The position numbers were made by a program, and so were the translations under genes. A stretch of DNA of 64,000 bases, taken from the NCBI RefSeq assembly GCF_000429425.1, contig NZ_AUBV01000008.1, positions 221,358-285,357 on the forward strand. The letters are read 5' to 3'. Numbering within the stretch: position 1 is the first letter of the stretch; the number at the start of each line of letters is the position of its first letter. The notes beneath the pieces are model-generated. The model made no database searches, had not been told where the DNA came from, and saw nothing but the letters and a program-made list of their open reading frames with translations. Origin of the DNA: Algoriphagus mannitolivorans DSM 15301. GTDB lineage: Bacteria > Bacteroidota > Bacteroidia > Cytophagales > Cyclobacteriaceae. Below, piece by piece: positions 61,959 through 64,000 of this stretch.

Positions 61959-62396
61959 TTAATCTTCTGCGTAGTTAAAGGAGTCCACCTGTTCTTTGAC
62001 CCAGTCCTGATATTTCCCTTTGCGGTAATCTATCCATTCCTCCTTGTATTTAGAGCCTTCAATCAAAAACTTAAAGCCGGTGGCGGCTTTGGGCTTGCTG
62101 AGAGCGTCCACCAGTTCTTCGGCCAGATTTCTTTCTTTTACTTTCCTATCGATAAAATCCTGCATCATCTGGTGTTCCTGGGAAGGTTCCATTTTGGTGA
62201 ATTCTGCGTAATTATCGGGAGTCTCCTCGATGGCATCCAGGATATCTTCTTCTTCCTCGGTCAAGTCATAGTTGAAGTAATCCTCATCATCCGGCATGTG
62301 GTGAATCTTCTTCTTGTCGATTTGGTAGAAGCACACGTTGCCTTTAAGTAACTGGGCAGCGATAAAATCTGCCTCTTTTTCTGTAAGCGAAAGCAT
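61959..62396 (-). CDS. Acidic protein, UPF0158-like
   Basis: A 145-residue acidic protein without signal or membrane segments. The middle (DYDLTEEEEDILDAIEE-like region, then EHQMMQDFIDRKVKERNLAE) and the end (ATGFKFLIEGSKYKEEWIDY then RKGKYQDWV) have the order seen in UPF0158 proteins, where an AFRRFK-D-like block is followed by W-Y-F-E. The match is by eye. Function unknown. Terminator directly after the stop. Confidence 0.65.
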   Translation of the reverse strand: MLSLTEKEADFIAAQLLKGNVCFYQIDKKKIHHMPDDEDYFNYDLTEEEEDILDAIEETPDNYAEFTKMEPSQEHQMMQDFIDRKVKERNLAEELVDALSKPKAATGFKFLIEGSKYKEEWIDYRKGKYQDWVKEQVDSFNYAED

Positions 62397-62482
62397 GGAA
62401 TATTTACAATAGTTCTCGAAAAGTAACGAAAATCAAAATTTCATCAAATTGTTTGCAAGATAGCAATCTCAGGGCCAAATTT

Positions 62483-63136
62483 TTACCTGTCAAATTTCAA
62501 ATGGATGACTTTCTGAAGAATATCTGTTTCCAATACATGCCCCCCGGGAAAATTCATCAGAATTGCCTCCTTTCCCAGTTCTTTTACCAGCTCCTCTTGC
62601 TTTTTCATCCTCTCCTCAGTCAAAAACTCATCCTGATCTCCAAAGACCATCACAAGGGTTGTGGATTCAAATTTATGCTTTGCTGACTCCAATTTCAAAT
62701 CTAAGGCAAAACCGCCTGCCCAAAGAACCAAAGTCTCAACAGGCATTTTCCATTGGCTGGCCCATCGTGTGGCCGTGGCCGCTCCTTGGGAAAACCCGAG
62801 AACATGGACTTTGGGAGGCACAGAAAACTTTTCCAGAATACTGCTCATTAAGGAATCAAAATACCGATGATTATTGGCAATAGCGACTTCCCTTTCATGC
62901 CGGGTCATCCAATTGGCTCCGACCCTACCTTCAAAGTCTTTGAGATATGCGTAATTAGTGCCTTCCGGGGCGATAAAAAGCCTATCTGGAGAATCAAATG
63001 GCAGAAACTTCCGGATGAAAAACTCCGCCAATTGCCCATAGCCATGAAAAACTATCCAAATTTCTTTTTCCAATCCAGAAGGCTCATGACTTTGGGAATA
63101 CTGGGCTTCATAGGAGAAAAAAAATGACTTCTTCAC
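62483..63136 (-). CDS. Alpha/beta hydrolase, carboxylesterase-like
   Basis: A 217-residue serine hydrolase without signal peptide. The oxyanion segment is IWIVFHGYGQLAEFF, the nucleophile is in VLGFSQGAATATRWA, the acid in LVMVFGDQDEFLTEE and the histidine in FPGGHVLETDI. The pattern is that of the phospholipase/carboxylesterase (abhydrolase_2) group. Substrate unknown. It starts 3 nt after the cdd stop, so they form an operon. Confidence 0.83.
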   Translation of the reverse strand: MKKSFFFSYEAQYSQSHEPSGLEKEIWIVFHGYGQLAEFFIRKFLPFDSPDRLFIAPEGTNYAYLKDFEGRVGANWMTRHEREVAIANNHRYFDSLMSSILEKFSVPPKVHVLGFSQGAATATRWASQWKMPVETLVLWAGGFALDLKLESAKHKFESTTLVMVFGDQDEFLTEERMKKQEELVKELGKEAILMNFPGGHVLETDILQKVIHLKFDR

Positions 63137-63139
63137 GGC

Positions 63140-63619
63140 TTAGCTGTTCAGATCATCAAATTTCAAAGGAAGAAGCTGAGAGATTCCTTTGGTTCTCAAT
63201 ACAATTCCATTGGGCTGAAGCATCAAGAGAGTGATTGGTTTTTGGAATCTGTTTTCCACCTCATTGATGGTCTGTCTGCAAATGCCACAAGGGGATACTC
63301 CGGCCCATTCTTCTTCTCCCCCACGTTGGGCCACAATTGCCATCATCACCGGAGCATGGGCAGGATAATTTGCCCCGGCATAGCCCAAAGCTAGTCGCTC
63401 GGCACAGACACCCGTTGGGAAACTGACATTTTCCTGATTGGAAGACTGGATAACCTCTCCATTTTCCAACAAAACGGCAGCACCTACATGAAAGCCCGAA
63501 TAAGGCGCATAGGCGTTCTTGGAAATGGTCTGGGCTCTAGAAAGCAAAGCCTGCTCAATATGGTCCAGCTCTGCTGGCAGCAATTCCTCTATAATTGAAT
63601 GTGATTCTATCTTCTTCAC
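63140..63619 (-). CDS. cdd: Cytidine deaminase
   Basis: Deaminates cytidine and deoxycytidine for pyrimidine salvage. The 159-residue length is typical of the homotetrameric form. The zinc site is complete: GVCAERLALGYA (Cys and catalytic Glu) and GVSPCGICRQTINEV (two Cys). The N-terminus has SKNAYAPYSGFHVGAAVLLE. First gene of an operon with the esterase. Confidence 0.96.
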   Translation of the reverse strand: MKKIESHSIIEELLPAELDHIEQALLSRAQTISKNAYAPYSGFHVGAAVLLENGEVIQSSNQENVSFPTGVCAERLALGYAGANYPAHAPVMMAIVAQRGGEEEWAGVSPCGICRQTINEVENRFQKPITLLMLQPNGIVLRTKGISQLLPLKFDDLNS

Positions 63620-63723
63620 AAGTGAGTTTTTTAGGGGTAAAACTGAAGGCTTCCCACTTTTTGGACAATTCTAAAATAGACAAAATTGGTTTTTGATGTT
63701 GACTATTATTACTACTAAGGGTG

Positions 63724-64000
63724 TTAATTGTGGGTAACTTCAGAGAAGTTATCCACTGTTAACGCCCATTGCTTTGCAAAATCTATTGGAGAGCAATTAT
63801 TCAGGCTTCCGTGAGGTCTGTGATGATTGTAGTCCTCTATCCATTCCCGGGTAATCTCTCTGACTTCTTGGAGTGATACAAAGGAATAGTAATCCAATAC
63901 TTCGGTTCGGTAGGTTTTGTTGAATCGCTCGATAAAAGCATTTTGCATAGGTTTTCCGGGTTGGATAAATAAGATTTTCACCCGGTTGGTTTCCGCCCAG
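63724..64000 (-). mobile_element. IS3-family transposase, 3' part, cut by the window edge
   Basis: From the right edge inward the minus strand reads WAETNRVKILFIQPGKPMQN, then AFIERFNKTYRTEVLDYYSF. This is the end of an integrase core (DDE transposase orfB) of the IS3 family, probably the IS407 group. The last catalytic glutamate is in NAFIERFN and the end has DYNHHRPHGSLNNCSPIDFA. The stop is at 63724 and the 5' part lies outside the window. The terminal inverted repeat should lie between 63620 and 63723 but could not be fixed. Confidence 0.9.

Noticed and set aside
1..64000. CRISPR arrays, rRNA genes, prophage or replication origin
   Set aside because: No regularly spaced identical repeats with unique spacers, no rRNA sequence, no phage structural genes and no dnaA-box cluster were seen. 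The micro-repeat tracts are degenerate and too short-period to be CRISPRs.

Overview
The window reads as chromosomal DNA of a Bacteroidota, most likely a cyclobacterium-like member of Cytophagales (Algoriphagus/Belliella type). The case rests on: a BatD/aroC pair; the lolA-ftsK pair; bS16 with an Ala/Glu-rich tail; BshA (bacillithiol synthesis); TonB-plug proteins with CarboxypepD_reg and MG2-like domains; -7 promoter boxes of the Bacteroidota form TAnnTTTG; weak Shine-Dalgarno sequences; and a tRNA without an encoded CCA. Genus assignment is inference. No rRNA, CRISPR array or replication origin was seen.

Layout. 0-6 kb: a conserved small protein, BatD, aroC, a dicarboxylate/amino-acid symporter, then convergently a class V aminotransferase and aroQ. 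6-12 kb: a minus-strand operon of two ~900-residue plug-domain proteins and a small outer-membrane barrel. 12-14 kb: gltX and a small partner gene. 14-18 kb: an AT-rich accessory island with a ParDE toxin-antitoxin pair, a broken lipoprotein with a zinc-protease-like C-terminus, three related small secreted or lipoproteins, and decayed gene fragments. 18-21 kb: rpsP-rimM-trmD-rplS and tRNA-Arg(CCT). 21-40 kb: mostly housekeeping (patatin phospholipase, fumC, ridA, mazG, glmM, cysteine desulfurase, MNT/HepT toxin-antitoxin, pdxJ, yqeY, cvpA, amidotransferase, lolA, ftsK, pyrD, M24 peptidase, bshA). 40-45 kb: fatty-acid hydroxylase family protein, an epimerase-like protein, htpG and a small membrane protein.

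45-53 kb is a complete assimilatory sulfate cluster: Rrf2 regulator, DUF2061, cysH (APS-reductase type), cysD, cysN, a sulfite reductase with a C-terminal HEPN-like domain, cobA, and a precorrin-2 dehydrogenase/ferrochelatase. The last two make the siroheme needed by the sulfite reductase. 53-64 kb: DUF885-like protein, metK, a fused trehalose-phosphate synthase/phosphatase facing a GH15 hydrolase, an M1 peptidase, a small acidic protein, an esterase, cytidine deaminase, and the 3' end of an IS3-family transposase running off the right edge.

Two things stand out. First, the 14.8-18.1 kb island has the layout of a polymorphic toxin locus with duplicated immunity-like genes, including a leftover toxin tail in front of the second copy. 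Second, many intergenic spacers, above all in the sulfate cluster, are filled with short near-tandem micro-repeats of several families. These begin in the last codons or at the stop codon of the upstream gene, so that several proteins end in repeat-encoded tails.
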